64,000 nt of DNA, taken from Malaciobacter halophilus (GTDB taxonomy: Bacteria > Campylobacterota > Campylobacteria > Campylobacterales > Arcobacteraceae). The stretch's first letter is position 1; the number at the start of each line of letters is the position of its first letter. The DNA lies in assembly GCF_002837275.1 (NCBI RefSeq), contig NZ_NXIF01000038.1:20011-84010 (forward strand), read 5' to 3'. Both the position numbers and the translations under genes were made by a program. Of the stretch, positions 54,086 through 60,507 are shown piece by piece. Below the pieces are notes generated by a model. That model was not told the origin of the DNA, did not search any database, and saw nothing but the letters and a program-made list of their open reading frames with translations.

Positions 54086-55132
54086 TTAGGATACAATTTC
54101 TTTAATTTCATTATTAATAAGATTTTTAATGGTTTTAATCTGTATATCTAAATCTAAAATTCCACTGTCTTTATTTACTTTTTTATCATCTTCTTCAAAT
54201 TTGTCAGGATTAAAATTCAAGATATGATTGATATATGTATCTTTGTGATTAGAGTAAAGTTTTGCTATCTTTTTTTGTTTTTTATCTTCAAATTTTGGTA
54301 AATGTAAAAAATTCCAATATTTTGTAGAAAAACTGCCTCCATTACCACCAACAGCAATAGCATCAATAATTCCTTTTTCTCTATACCAATCAAGCATACA
54401 TTTTAAAAATATGCTCTCATAATCTTTTTTATTTTCACCTCTTAAAATAGTACCATGATAATTTGTTGTAAGTTTTCCTACTTGATGAGTTAAAATATGA
54501 CTTCTCCCTTTTTCAAAGCCTTCAGCACCAAAAATAATATCACCATTTTTTACTTCAATTAAGTTTCTACTATTTCCAAAATATATAACTTTACTTATGG
54601 TTCCATATTTTGTTATATGTGTGGGTAAAAATAGTTTATAGAAGTTATGTTTTTCTTTATCTGAATAGATACTTTTTCCTATTACTGATACTGCTAAATT
54701 TTGTCCTCTGATAGAGTAGAACCCTAAATTAGTAATTGTATCACTTCCATTTTTATAATTTTTAATAAGATGTTCTATCTTTTTAAAGTTTTCCGTATAT
54801 AATCCTGTATCAAATCTATTGTTTTCAATTAAGTCATTAAAGGTAAGCAGTTTATATTCAAAACTGTTAGACTTTTGATTCTCTTTTAGTTCATTTGAAA
54901 TGATTTCATTAATTGAGTAAAACTTATCTCTTAATAATCTTTCTTTTAATATATATGATTTTGTGAGCATGGAAATTTTCTTGATAAGTGATTTCTTTGG
55001 AATAGGTATTTTTGAATACTTATAGGCATCTTTTGAATGTCTAATTGTAGCACCTTTAGGTGTCATTAAATCAATCTGTTCTTTAAAAAATGAACTTTTC
55101 ATAATTCCTAAAATATCGATATTATGTAGCAA
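54086..55132 (-). pseudogene. 5'-truncated type I restriction specificity subunit (HsdS-like)
   Basis: About 348 residues match the C-terminal part of HsdS: the end of a first target-recognition domain (TPKGATIRHSKDAYKYSKIPIPKKSLIKKI), a spacer helix, a second recognition domain (about 70-300), and the closing helix LDLDIQIKTIKNLINNEIKEIVS. Most of the first recognition domain is missing. The only start is a TTG at 55132; six codons further upstream is a stop, and the sequence there belongs to an immunity-gene fragment in another frame. No hsdM or hsdR is present, so it cannot direct restriction by itself. Confidence 0.72.
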
Positions 55133-55269
55133 TTCATTAATATAGGAAATCTACTTCCCCATTTACTATTTTCTAATCTATAGCATATTGTTGAAAAGAA
55201 GGAATATAATGTTTCAGAATAACCAAACTCTATCCAATCTGAATATATCTTAAAGCCAACTACTTTCAT
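55108..55269 (-). pseudogene. Truncated immunity gene fragment A (Imm70-like)
   Basis: A 53-codon frame starts at ATG 55269 with GGAG seven bases upstream: MKVVGFKIYSDWIEFGYSET, then LYSFFSTICYRLENSKWGSRFP. This resembles the start of the Imm70-type immunity proteins of polymorphic toxin systems, as I remember them. After ILMN the frame leaves the family and ends in sequence shared with the HsdS fragment, so a deletion has joined the two. A second, frameshifted copy lies at 55440-55571. Confidence 0.5.
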
Positions 55270-55281
55270 TATTTCTCCATC

Positions 55282-55410
55282 TTAATATTTAAATGTTATA
55301 TCTTCTGGTTTAATTTTATTTCCAGTTCTTTCTATAATTTCATTTCTTTGCCTAGCAGAGGTAACTTGTCCCCTAAAATCATGTGAGAAGCAATAAAAAT
55401 TGATAATCAT
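55282..55410 (-). pseudogene. C-terminal scrap of a toxin gene
   Basis: A 42-codon minus-strand frame reads HDFRGQVTSARQRNEIIERT, then GNKIKPEDITFKY, and stops 12 bases before the ATG of immunity fragment A, with the RBS between. That spacing is typical of a toxin-immunity junction, so I take it as the last part of a displaced toxin C-terminus. The toxin family cannot be named from it. Confidence 0.4.
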
Positions 55411-55439
55411 AAAAAGTTAAAAAGTGCCTATGAAAGTAA

Positions 55440-55571
55440 TATTTAGATTAATTTTATTAAAAATTATATTTTCTAATATACAATAACATACTGTTGAAAA
55501 AAAGAATAAAGACTCTCTAAATATCCAAACTCTATCCATGTCGTATCAACTTTAATTCCTATATTATTCAT
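55440..55571 (-). pseudogene. Frameshifted immunity gene fragment B (paralogue of A)
   Basis: From ATG 55571 the frame reads MNNIGIKVDTTWIEFGYLES then LYSFF. The next family residues (STVCYCILEN) continue only after a one-base shift at a run of seven T (minus strand, about 55497-55503), where copy A has TTCCTTCTTTTCA. Homology to fragment A covers about 35 residues and then fades. It lies 33 bases after the 191-residue immunity-like gene. Confidence 0.45.
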
Positions 55572-55604
55572 TTTAACTTTATACTTTTGAGAATGAAAGC
55601 TTTT

Positions 55605-56180
55605 TTAATAAATCCAATCTAACTTAATAAAATGCTCATATAAATTTTTATCTAAACAAGCATCGTTAATAAGCTCTTTAAATTCACTTAATATACTTTC
55701 TTTTATCTCTCCATATTCATTATAAATTATGTTCTTATTTGAAATAGTAGTAATCCATAAGTTTAAAAGAGTAAGAAACTCTTCAAAATTATTTGAAATC
55801 AATATTAAATCCCAGTTCCCTGTACCATGAATACTACTATAAATTTTTTTTGTTTTAAGATTATAAATTATTGGATCAGATGAAGCATATCCTATTACTA
55901 ACCAATTTTTATTCCAAGAAGGAATAGGTTTATTTGTATTTGAATCTATGCTATATCCTATTTGACCATCTAATAATTCATTTACATTATATAAATACAA
56001 ATTTTCTATGAACCATCGAATCTGAAAGAATTCTAAATGCTGAAACCATTCTATTATTAAAGAATCATTACTTAATATTTTAAAGATTTCTTCTTGTAGT
56101 AAATTCTTTTCAACAGAAAATTTTATATTAAAACTTACATCTATTTCTTTTTTAAACAATTTTATCATTTGATTATTCAT
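55605..56180 (-). CDS. SUKH-like (SMI1/KNR4) immunity protein candidate
   Basis: The 191-residue acidic protein has no signal peptide. NWLVIGYASSDPIIYNLKTKKIY followed by SIHGTGNWDLILISNNFEEFLTLL matches the general SUKH pattern in which a strand 'DPIIYNLKTKKIY' and a later '(N)FEEFL' helix recur. SUKH proteins neutralise diverse nuclease toxins. It is downstream of the toxin and first immunity gene, separated by the transposase element, so it may be an orphan immunity gene from an earlier toxin. The assignment is moderate. Confidence 0.5.
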   Translation of the reverse strand: MNNQMIKLFKKEIDVSFNIKFSVEKNLLQEEIFKILSNDSLIIEWFQHLEFFQIRWFIENLYLYNVNELLDGQIGYSIDSNTNKPIPSWNKNWLVIGYASSDPIIYNLKTKKIYSSIHGTGNWDLILISNNFEEFLTLLNLWITTISNKNIIYNEYGEIKESILSEFKELINDACLDKNLYEHFIKLDWIY

Positions 56181-56228
56181 TAATTAGCCCTTTTTATCAT
56201 TTTTTTTCTGTCTATCAACCTTCCACTT

Positions 56229-57020
56229 GAAATTCCAGTGACAGAATACCTAATTATTATTTCTATTATCTTTCACTTTAGGTCCGGCTTTTTTTTACTA
56301 TAATCTATCCTTGTTATTGATTGGATCTTAGCATAAAACTCTTCATCTCCACAAGGTTTCTATGTTCTTGTTTTCTCTTTTATTAATTTTATTTCTGTAT
56401 CCTCTTGTAAAAATCTTTTATAGTTTGATATATTATCTATAACTTCACAACTTGATAACAATCTATCTTTTTGAATATATTTTAATCTATATTTTACACT
56501 TGATTATTTATAATCCCATGGATACTTTACCATACCTGCTTTTGCTGGATTTTGTTCTACATATTTTAATGCATATAAAAAATGATCCTCATCTAATGGA
56601 GTAGAATAGAACCTTTCTTGAAAGAAATGCCCTTTTACTTTTTGTTCAAAGTTTATCTTTTTTGTGTACAATCTATGAGTCTCTCCTATTGCTTTTGAAA
56701 GAGACTCTTTATTTTTAGGAATAGCAATCAAATGCACATGATTTGTCATAAGACAGTATGACACTACTTTTAAACCATGTATCTTGCATTGAGTAAAAAG
56801 TAGTTCTTTATAATGTTGATAGTCTTCATCTTTAAAAAAATGTTCATAGAGCGAACACCTCTTTGTGTAACATGATGGGGTAGATTTGGTATTACTATTC
56901 TTCTTATTCTTGCCATCTTTTATTCTCCCTTTTTTCTGATATAAAAAAGTTTACAGAAATAAAATGGCTTTAGAAAAAAGTATTACAATTTGTAATTATA
57001 TATCCTGTCCCCGGAATTTT
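56229..57020 (-). mobile_element. RayT-type (Y1 transposase) element with imperfect inverted ends
   Basis: The decayed transposase gene is flanked by related ends: TATCCTGTCCCCGGAATTTT at 57001-57020 and, on the other strand, TATTCTGTCACTGGAATTTC at 56248-56229 (16 of 20 bases equal). These resemble the CTGTC..GGAATT ends often found with REP-associated tyrosine transposases. The right end meets the stop of the SUKH immunity gene exactly, so the element separates that gene from the following immunity gene. Confidence 0.6.
56250..56916 (-). pseudogene. Decayed REP-associated tyrosine transposase (RayT-like)
   Basis: The gene starts at ATG 56916 (MARIRRIVIPNLPHHVTQRG). At a run of seven T one base is missing, shifting the frame. 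It then continues FKDEDYQHYKELLFTQCKIHG into the intact 86-residue stretch 56764-56504 with the HUH motif LMTNHVHLIA and GHFFQERFYSTPLDEDHFLYALKYVEQNPAKAGMV. A TAA replaces the usual Trp after DYK, a TAG interrupts later, and a second one-base loss in a run of eight A precedes the end AGPKVKDNRNNN. Four lesions make it non-functional. Confidence 0.75.
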
Positions 57021-57426
57021 ATTCTTCTTCAATTTCAATTATATAATCTAGATAATAAACTATAAATTTTTCGAATGATGAGAATTTTTTTTCTATTTCT
57101 CCATTTGCAAAAACAATTAATACCTCTCCACTTTTATTGTTAAATAAAAGCATTTCACCAGAAAGGTTCTCACCAAAAATAGTTGAATTTTCCAAATGTA
57201 TAAGGCTATTTGAATATACACTGAAAGAATTTTCAGGCTCTTCCCATAAGTGTAAGTAGTCTTCTAAAACTAAACCCCACCCAAATTCTTTTATAAATGT
57301 AATATAACTTTCTGGAAAATTCATGCTTTTTAACCTATTAATTTCTTCTTCAGTAGGTTTTAGTTCCCCATCATAATATTCTACTAACTTTTCTAGTTTT
57401 ATTTTTATTGATTTTATATCTAACAT
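57019..57426 (-). CDS. SUKH (SMI1/KNR4) family immunity protein
   Basis: The 135-residue acidic protein shows the SUKH pattern: LKSMNFPESYITFIKEFGWG (the usual 'LP.SY..FL...GGG'), EMLLFNNKSGEVLIVFANGEIEKKFSSFEKFIVYYL. It should bind and block the toxin encoded directly upstream. An ATG at 57432 overlaps the toxin stop by four bases but has GAGG directly against it; the second in-frame ATG at 57426 has GAGGA at a proper distance and is preferred. Its stop touches the end of the transposase element. Confidence 0.75.
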   Translation of the reverse strand: MLDIKSIKIKLEKLVEYYDGELKPTEEEINRLKSMNFPESYITFIKEFGWGLVLEDYLHLWEEPENSFSVYSNSLIHLENSTIFGENLSGEMLLFNNKSGEVLIVFANGEIEKKFSSFEKFIVYYLDYIIEIEEE

Positions 57427-57428
57427 AT

Positions 57429-58877
57429 TCATTCCTCTTTATTAATTCCCATGCAAGTGTGCATTTTTATTGATTCTGTTTGATGAATACTACCTTGATG
57501 TGTATTTTGACCTTTATCATTTTTACCTCCTCTCAGTGGCATCATATTCCACCATTCATGAGGTCCACCATTTTGTTTTTCAATTATATGATGTAAATCA
57601 TAATTTACTATCTTACCATCTTCTCTAGTATAAGTTGGCCATTTTTGACCTGTATTTTCTTCCCATTCTCTTCTTAGTCTTTTTTTAGTACTTGCTTTGT
57701 TAAAGTTTTTTATATGTAATGTATATTCTTCATCAGTTAACTTTTTATATTTTTTCCCTTTTAATGCATTATTTAATAAATCTTTTTGTTCTGATGATAT
57801 TTTCAAATTTCCAATTTTCTCTAAATCTTTTGCATATGCTTTCACATCTTTTGATAATGGTGTTCCTGCCAGATTATCAAATTTTTTATCATCAATTTTA
57901 GAAGCAACCTTAGTCTTTTTATTATTAAGTTCAGTCCAAATAATCAAATCAGCAGCAGCCATTGCTTTTTCAGCTATTGATGAACTTGGATCTAATATCG
58001 TTGAACCATCTTCTAAAATATCTGCAATTTCATCTAAGCCTATATCTTTAAGCTTATCTTTTGTGATTTTACCTTCTATCTTCTTAATTTTTCTTGCTAT
58101 TTTAATAGCCGTAGTAATAAGTTTTAAAGAGTTATTCTCAACATTACTTTGACCTATTTGATTAGATATATTTAAATCTTTATCACTTTGATTTGGTCTT
58201 GCAATTTTATTTACAACAGTAGAGGTAAGATTTGCTACAAATTTTGTTCTTGCAGATAGTTCTTCTTCTGATATCTTATTCGTTAATACATCATCCATAT
58301 AATGATTAACCATAGCTTCTGCCGTAACATGTGAAACTGCCGTTGATATTGCACCAGAAGTGAAATCACCACCTTGTAATTTTGCAACGGTTCCACCTAA
58401 GATTGCATGTGTAACTGTTTTAGGAGGAAGTACATCTTTATAAGCAGAGTTTTCTGAATATAATTCATGTCCAATATATTTAAAAGCACTATCAACTATT
58501 AATGCATTCACAAATCCATTTTTAAAAACCGTTCCATTTATTGCACTATTTACACCTGATTTAATTGTTGCATCAAGTGTTACTTTTGCAATTTTTGTTC
58601 CAACTTCTCCTAAGTTTAACTGGTTTAATTTATCAAGTTCAGTTAGCCCTTGTGCATAACTAAGTACTCCTGCTGTTACTGCACTTTGTATCATAGATTT
58701 TGCATCAAGCTTTAAACTATTTCCTGTAATAGCTGAAGTTGCTGCCGCACTTATCATTTGTGAAACAACAGCTCTTGTTGCTGCTTTTAATGCTGTATTT
58801 GAAATACCTGCGGTAAGTTCTGAACCTGCACCATAAGTAAGATATGTAGCTACTGCTTGAACAATTAAAGCTCCCAT
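57429..58877 (-). CDS. C-terminal part of a polymorphic (CdiA/FHA-type) toxin with HNH-like nuclease end
   Basis: The 482 residues start within the hydrophobic pretoxin region of haemagglutinin/CdiA proteins (ALIVQAVATYLTYGAG; SAITGNSLKLDAKSMIQSAVTAGVLSYAQ; AILGGTVAKLQGGDFTSGAISTAVSHV). A variable linker (about 210-380) leads to a C-terminal nuclease-like module: WPTYTREDG, NYDLHHIIEKQNGGPHEWWNMMPL and the final HQGSIHQ, an HNH-type arrangement of His and Asn. The long N-terminal part, two-partner secretion signal and partner transporter are absent. The immunity gene follows with a near overlap. It may be an orphan toxin module usable by recombination, not an exported effector by itself. Confidence 0.75.
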   Translation of the reverse strand: MGALIVQAVATYLTYGAGSELTAGISNTALKAATRAVVSQMISAAATSAITGNSLKLDAKSMIQSAVTAGVLSYAQGLTELDKLNQLNLGEVGTKIAKVTLDATIKSGVNSAINGTVFKNGFVNALIVDSAFKYIGHELYSENSAYKDVLPPKTVTHAILGGTVAKLQGGDFTSGAISTAVSHVTAEAMVNHYMDDVLTNKISEEELSARTKFVANLTSTVVNKIARPNQSDKDLNISNQIGQSNVENNSLKLITTAIKIARKIKKIEGKITKDKLKDIGLDEIADILEDGSTILDPSSSIAEKAMAAADLIIWTELNNKKTKVASKIDDKKFDNLAGTPLSKDVKAYAKDLEKIGNLKISSEQKDLLNNALKGKKYKKLTDEEYTLHIKNFNKASTKKRLRREWEENTGQKWPTYTREDGKIVNYDLHHIIEKQNGGPHEWWNMMPLRGGKNDKGQNTHQGSIHQTESIKMHTCMGINKEE

Positions 58878-58882
58878 ACCAC

Positions 58883-59134
58883 TTAATGTTTTAGTTTTTG
58901 TATGCCACTCTTTACTACTTGTTTTACTAATATGATTTGTTCATTTGTAAGTTCACCTTGAGAAGATAGTATTTTTATTAAGTTATCTGCAGTTAGTTGA
59001 TCTGTTATATCTTTTTGATTAAATATTAGTTTGTTATTTACTTCAATAGTTGCTGGAACTACTGTCTCTTTTATTTTTCCTTTTGTTTCAATAGTTGCAA
59101 CTAGAATTCCACCTTTATTTGAAAAATTAATTTC
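58883..59134 (-). pseudogene. Frameshifted CdiA/FHA remnant upstream of the toxin end
   Basis: A minus-strand frame reads EINFSNKGGILVATIETKGK and later LTADNLIKILSSQGELTNEQ, stopping at 58885. The next part of the family pattern (EWHTKTKTLSGMGA) continues in another frame straight into the toxin gene, so a one-base shift near 58900 breaks the join. Upstream of 59134 the homology ends at stops, so only about 84 codons of the long repeat region remain. Confidence 0.5.
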
Positions 59135-59271
59135 AAAACATTAACATTTTCAAAATATCAAGTTTATAATTTATTAAATATTTAAAGTGAAGCATATTTA
59201 AATTAAAACATTGAATTATTGAAAAATAGTTTTAAAATATGTTTTCAAAATATAATTTTTTGAGGGTATCT

Positions 59272-59316
59272 GTTCGGTTTGGTCTGGTTTGGCTTAGTCT
59301 GGTCTGACTATGTTCG
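59272..59316. repeat. GT-rich short-repeat patch
   Basis: In very AT-rich surroundings, 59276-59310 is built from GGTTTGG, GGTCTGG, GGTTTGG and AGTCTGG/GGTCTGA-like units, flanked by two GTTCG copies (59272 and 59312). No gene covers 59135-59324; apart from this patch the stretch is plain AT-rich sequence. Confidence 0.35.
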
Positions 59317-59324
59317 ATAAACTA

Positions 59325-59534
59325 TTAAATATTTTGAATAGAATTATAATCACATTCAAATAAAAATCTATGGGGATATGCTCCTTCAAAATCTTTGTCA
59401 TTTGTTGTAATTAAAATTCCAGTTTCATCAACTTCAATAACTTCACAAATAGATTTTTTCCCAAAGTTCTGACTAACTTCTAAGTCTAAAATCTTATCAC
59501 CTATTTTAAGTTGTTTCATTTCTTGTTGTGTCAT
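59325..59534 (-). CDS. Small hypothetical protein of the island (69 aa)
   Basis: This 69-residue protein starts MTQQEMKQLKIGDKILDLEV behind AAAGGA and continues GKKSICEVIEVDETGILITT, a pattern of short beta strands that could form a small SH3- or KOW-like barrel. I do not recognise a family. No signal peptide or membrane segment is present. It is the only clearly intact small gene near the right end of the island. Confidence 0.6.
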   Translation of the reverse strand: MTQQEMKQLKIGDKILDLEVSQNFGKKSICEVIEVDETGILITTNDKDFEGAYPHRFLFECDYNSIQNI

Positions 59535-59616
59535 TAGTAAATCCTTTATTTTTATTTGAAATATAATAACTAAATATTATTTAATATTTTAGGATTTTAG
59601 TTAATTCTGATATAAT

Positions 59617-59667
59617 ATTACAACATTATTACAACAAAATTAATGTTTTTACAACAAGATTACAACA
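59617..59667 (+). repeat. Four TTACAACA repeats inside the right island end
   Basis: ATTACAACA is found at 59617-59625, 59628-59636 and 59659-59667, and TTTACAACA at 59648-59656. The steps are 11, 20 and 11 bp. They lie 75-125 bp inside the right attachment repeat and in the same orientation as the TTACAAC pair at the left end. They could be arm-type recombinase sites, or operators controlling the start at 59680. Confidence 0.55.
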
Positions 59668-59679
59668 ATAAGGAAAATT

Positions 59680-59766
59680 ATGATGTATGAAAATCCCCAT
59701 CAAATCGGAATTATTGGCTTAAATGGAATGATTAAGGAATTTCCTACCAGGCGTGCCATTTTATAA
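59680..59766 (+). CDS. Start of the ORF split by island integration (right end)
   Basis: An RBS (AAGGA at 59670-59674) precedes ATG ATG at 59680 and 59683. The frame reads MMYENPHQIGIIGLNGMIKE then FPTRRAI through the attachment repeat, and meets a TAA only three codons beyond the repeat's start of ATT, in chromosomal sequence. In the excised circle the repeat would instead lead in frame into the 97-codon body at the other island end. In the integrated state it is a 28-residue stub. Confidence 0.45.
   Translation: MMYENPHQIGIIGLNGMIKEFPTRRAIL
59742..59761 (+). repeat. Right attachment repeat (attR)
   Basis: This is an exact 20-bp copy of the tRNA-Arg 3' end repeat at 53659-53678. No tRNA body precedes it, so it marks the right boundary of the island. 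No third copy was found further right. Confidence 0.85.
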
Positions 59767-59794
59767 TTATAGATTTACGATTTTAATATAATAT

Positions 59795-60436
59795 CTAAGA
59801 CCAAAGCTGTAGTTTTGGCAAGTGTGAAACTGCTTTGATTATATCTGTTTTAGATACTATCCCTACTATTACATCTTCTTCATTTACAACTGGAATTGCA
59901 TCTATTTTAAAATCTAGCATTATTTTACATACACTTCTAATATCTGCCGTTGGGTCAGCAGTTATAACTTCTTGCAAGATTAAATCTTCTAGTTTTCTAT
60001 TTAGTACTGCTTTATGATTTTCTATATCTTCTATAAGTAGATTTAAGATAGTTTTTTTATTTATTATGCCTATGATTTTTTTACCAAAAGAGACGATAGG
60101 GATATGACTCACACTCTCCTCTTTTAGTTTCTCATAGGCTTGTTCTACAGTGACTTTATTATCAATGTAGATTATATCTTTAGTCATAATATCTTGGACT
60201 TGATAAACCTCTTCAGATGTGTCAAGGTTAGCCATCTTTTTGTAAGCATTTACTGCTTTTTGATTTTGTTGGTTAGTTTGCTTATTCTCTTTTTCATGGT
60301 CTAAGTAGTCTTGAAATAGTGTGTCATCATCAGGTTTAAGTCTAACTTCTGATGGAGCATCTAAGTTTTTTAATTCATATAAGTTATCGGCTGTACTTCT
60401 AAAGCCTACGCTTCCATTATTATATATAGCAAACAT
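59795..60436 (-). CDS. CBS-domain pair protein
   Basis: This 213-residue soluble protein has a charged N-terminal third of unknown fold (NLYELKNLDAPSEVRLKPDD, then a Gln/Asn-rich stretch) and two CBS domains (about 80-140 and 150-208: VQDIMTKDIIYIDNKVTVEQAYEKL and IRSVCKIMLDFKIDAIPVVNEEDVIVGIVSKTDI). CBS pairs bind adenine nucleotides or c-di-nucleotides. The neighbours are two diguanylate cyclase genes, so a link with nucleotide signalling is possible but unproven. It is the first gene outside the island. Confidence 0.8.
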   Translation of the reverse strand: MFAIYNNGSVGFRSTADNLYELKNLDAPSEVRLKPDDDTLFQDYLDHEKENKQTNQQNQKAVNAYKKMANLDTSEEVYQVQDIMTKDIIYIDNKVTVEQAYEKLKEESVSHIPIVSFGKKIIGIINKKTILNLLIEDIENHKAVLNRKLEDLILQEVITADPTADIRSVCKIMLDFKIDAIPVVNEEDVIVGIVSKTDIIKAVSHLPKLQLWS

Positions 60437-60507
60437 ATCTTATCCTTTATATAACTGATATATAATATCATATTTGATTTAATGATTATTTAATGAAGAA
60501 GTTCACT

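Larger units (their letters stand above)
53659..59761. mobile_element. Decayed genomic island in tRNA-Arg
   Basis: The segment is bounded by a 20-bp direct repeat of the tRNA-Arg 3' end. Between the repeats lie only accessory and broken genes: an HsdS-like fragment, polymorphic toxin and immunity genes and scraps, a RayT-type transposase remnant, a small unknown gene, and the two halves of an ORF that appears split by integration. No complete integrase is visible, so either it was lost or excision depends on an enzyme from elsewhere. TTACAAC repeats inside both ends resemble arm-type integrase sites. The housekeeping genes resume on both sides. Confidence 0.82.

Noticed and set aside
54086..55132. 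A working type I restriction-modification system
   Set aside because: Only an HsdS-like fragment is present; there is no methyltransferase (no NPPF/Y-type motif) or helicase-nuclease gene, and the 5' part is missing.
58883..59134. A separate small secreted protein gene upstream of the toxin
   Set aside because: There is no start with RBS; the reading resumes in another frame into the toxin gene, which fits a broken CdiA-like gene better.
59617..59667. TTACAACA repeats as a CRISPR array or plasmid iterons
   Set aside because: The units are only 8-9 bp with 2-14 bp gaps, there are no spacers of fixed length, and no cas or rep gene is nearby. Their match with the left island end fits recombinase arm sites better.
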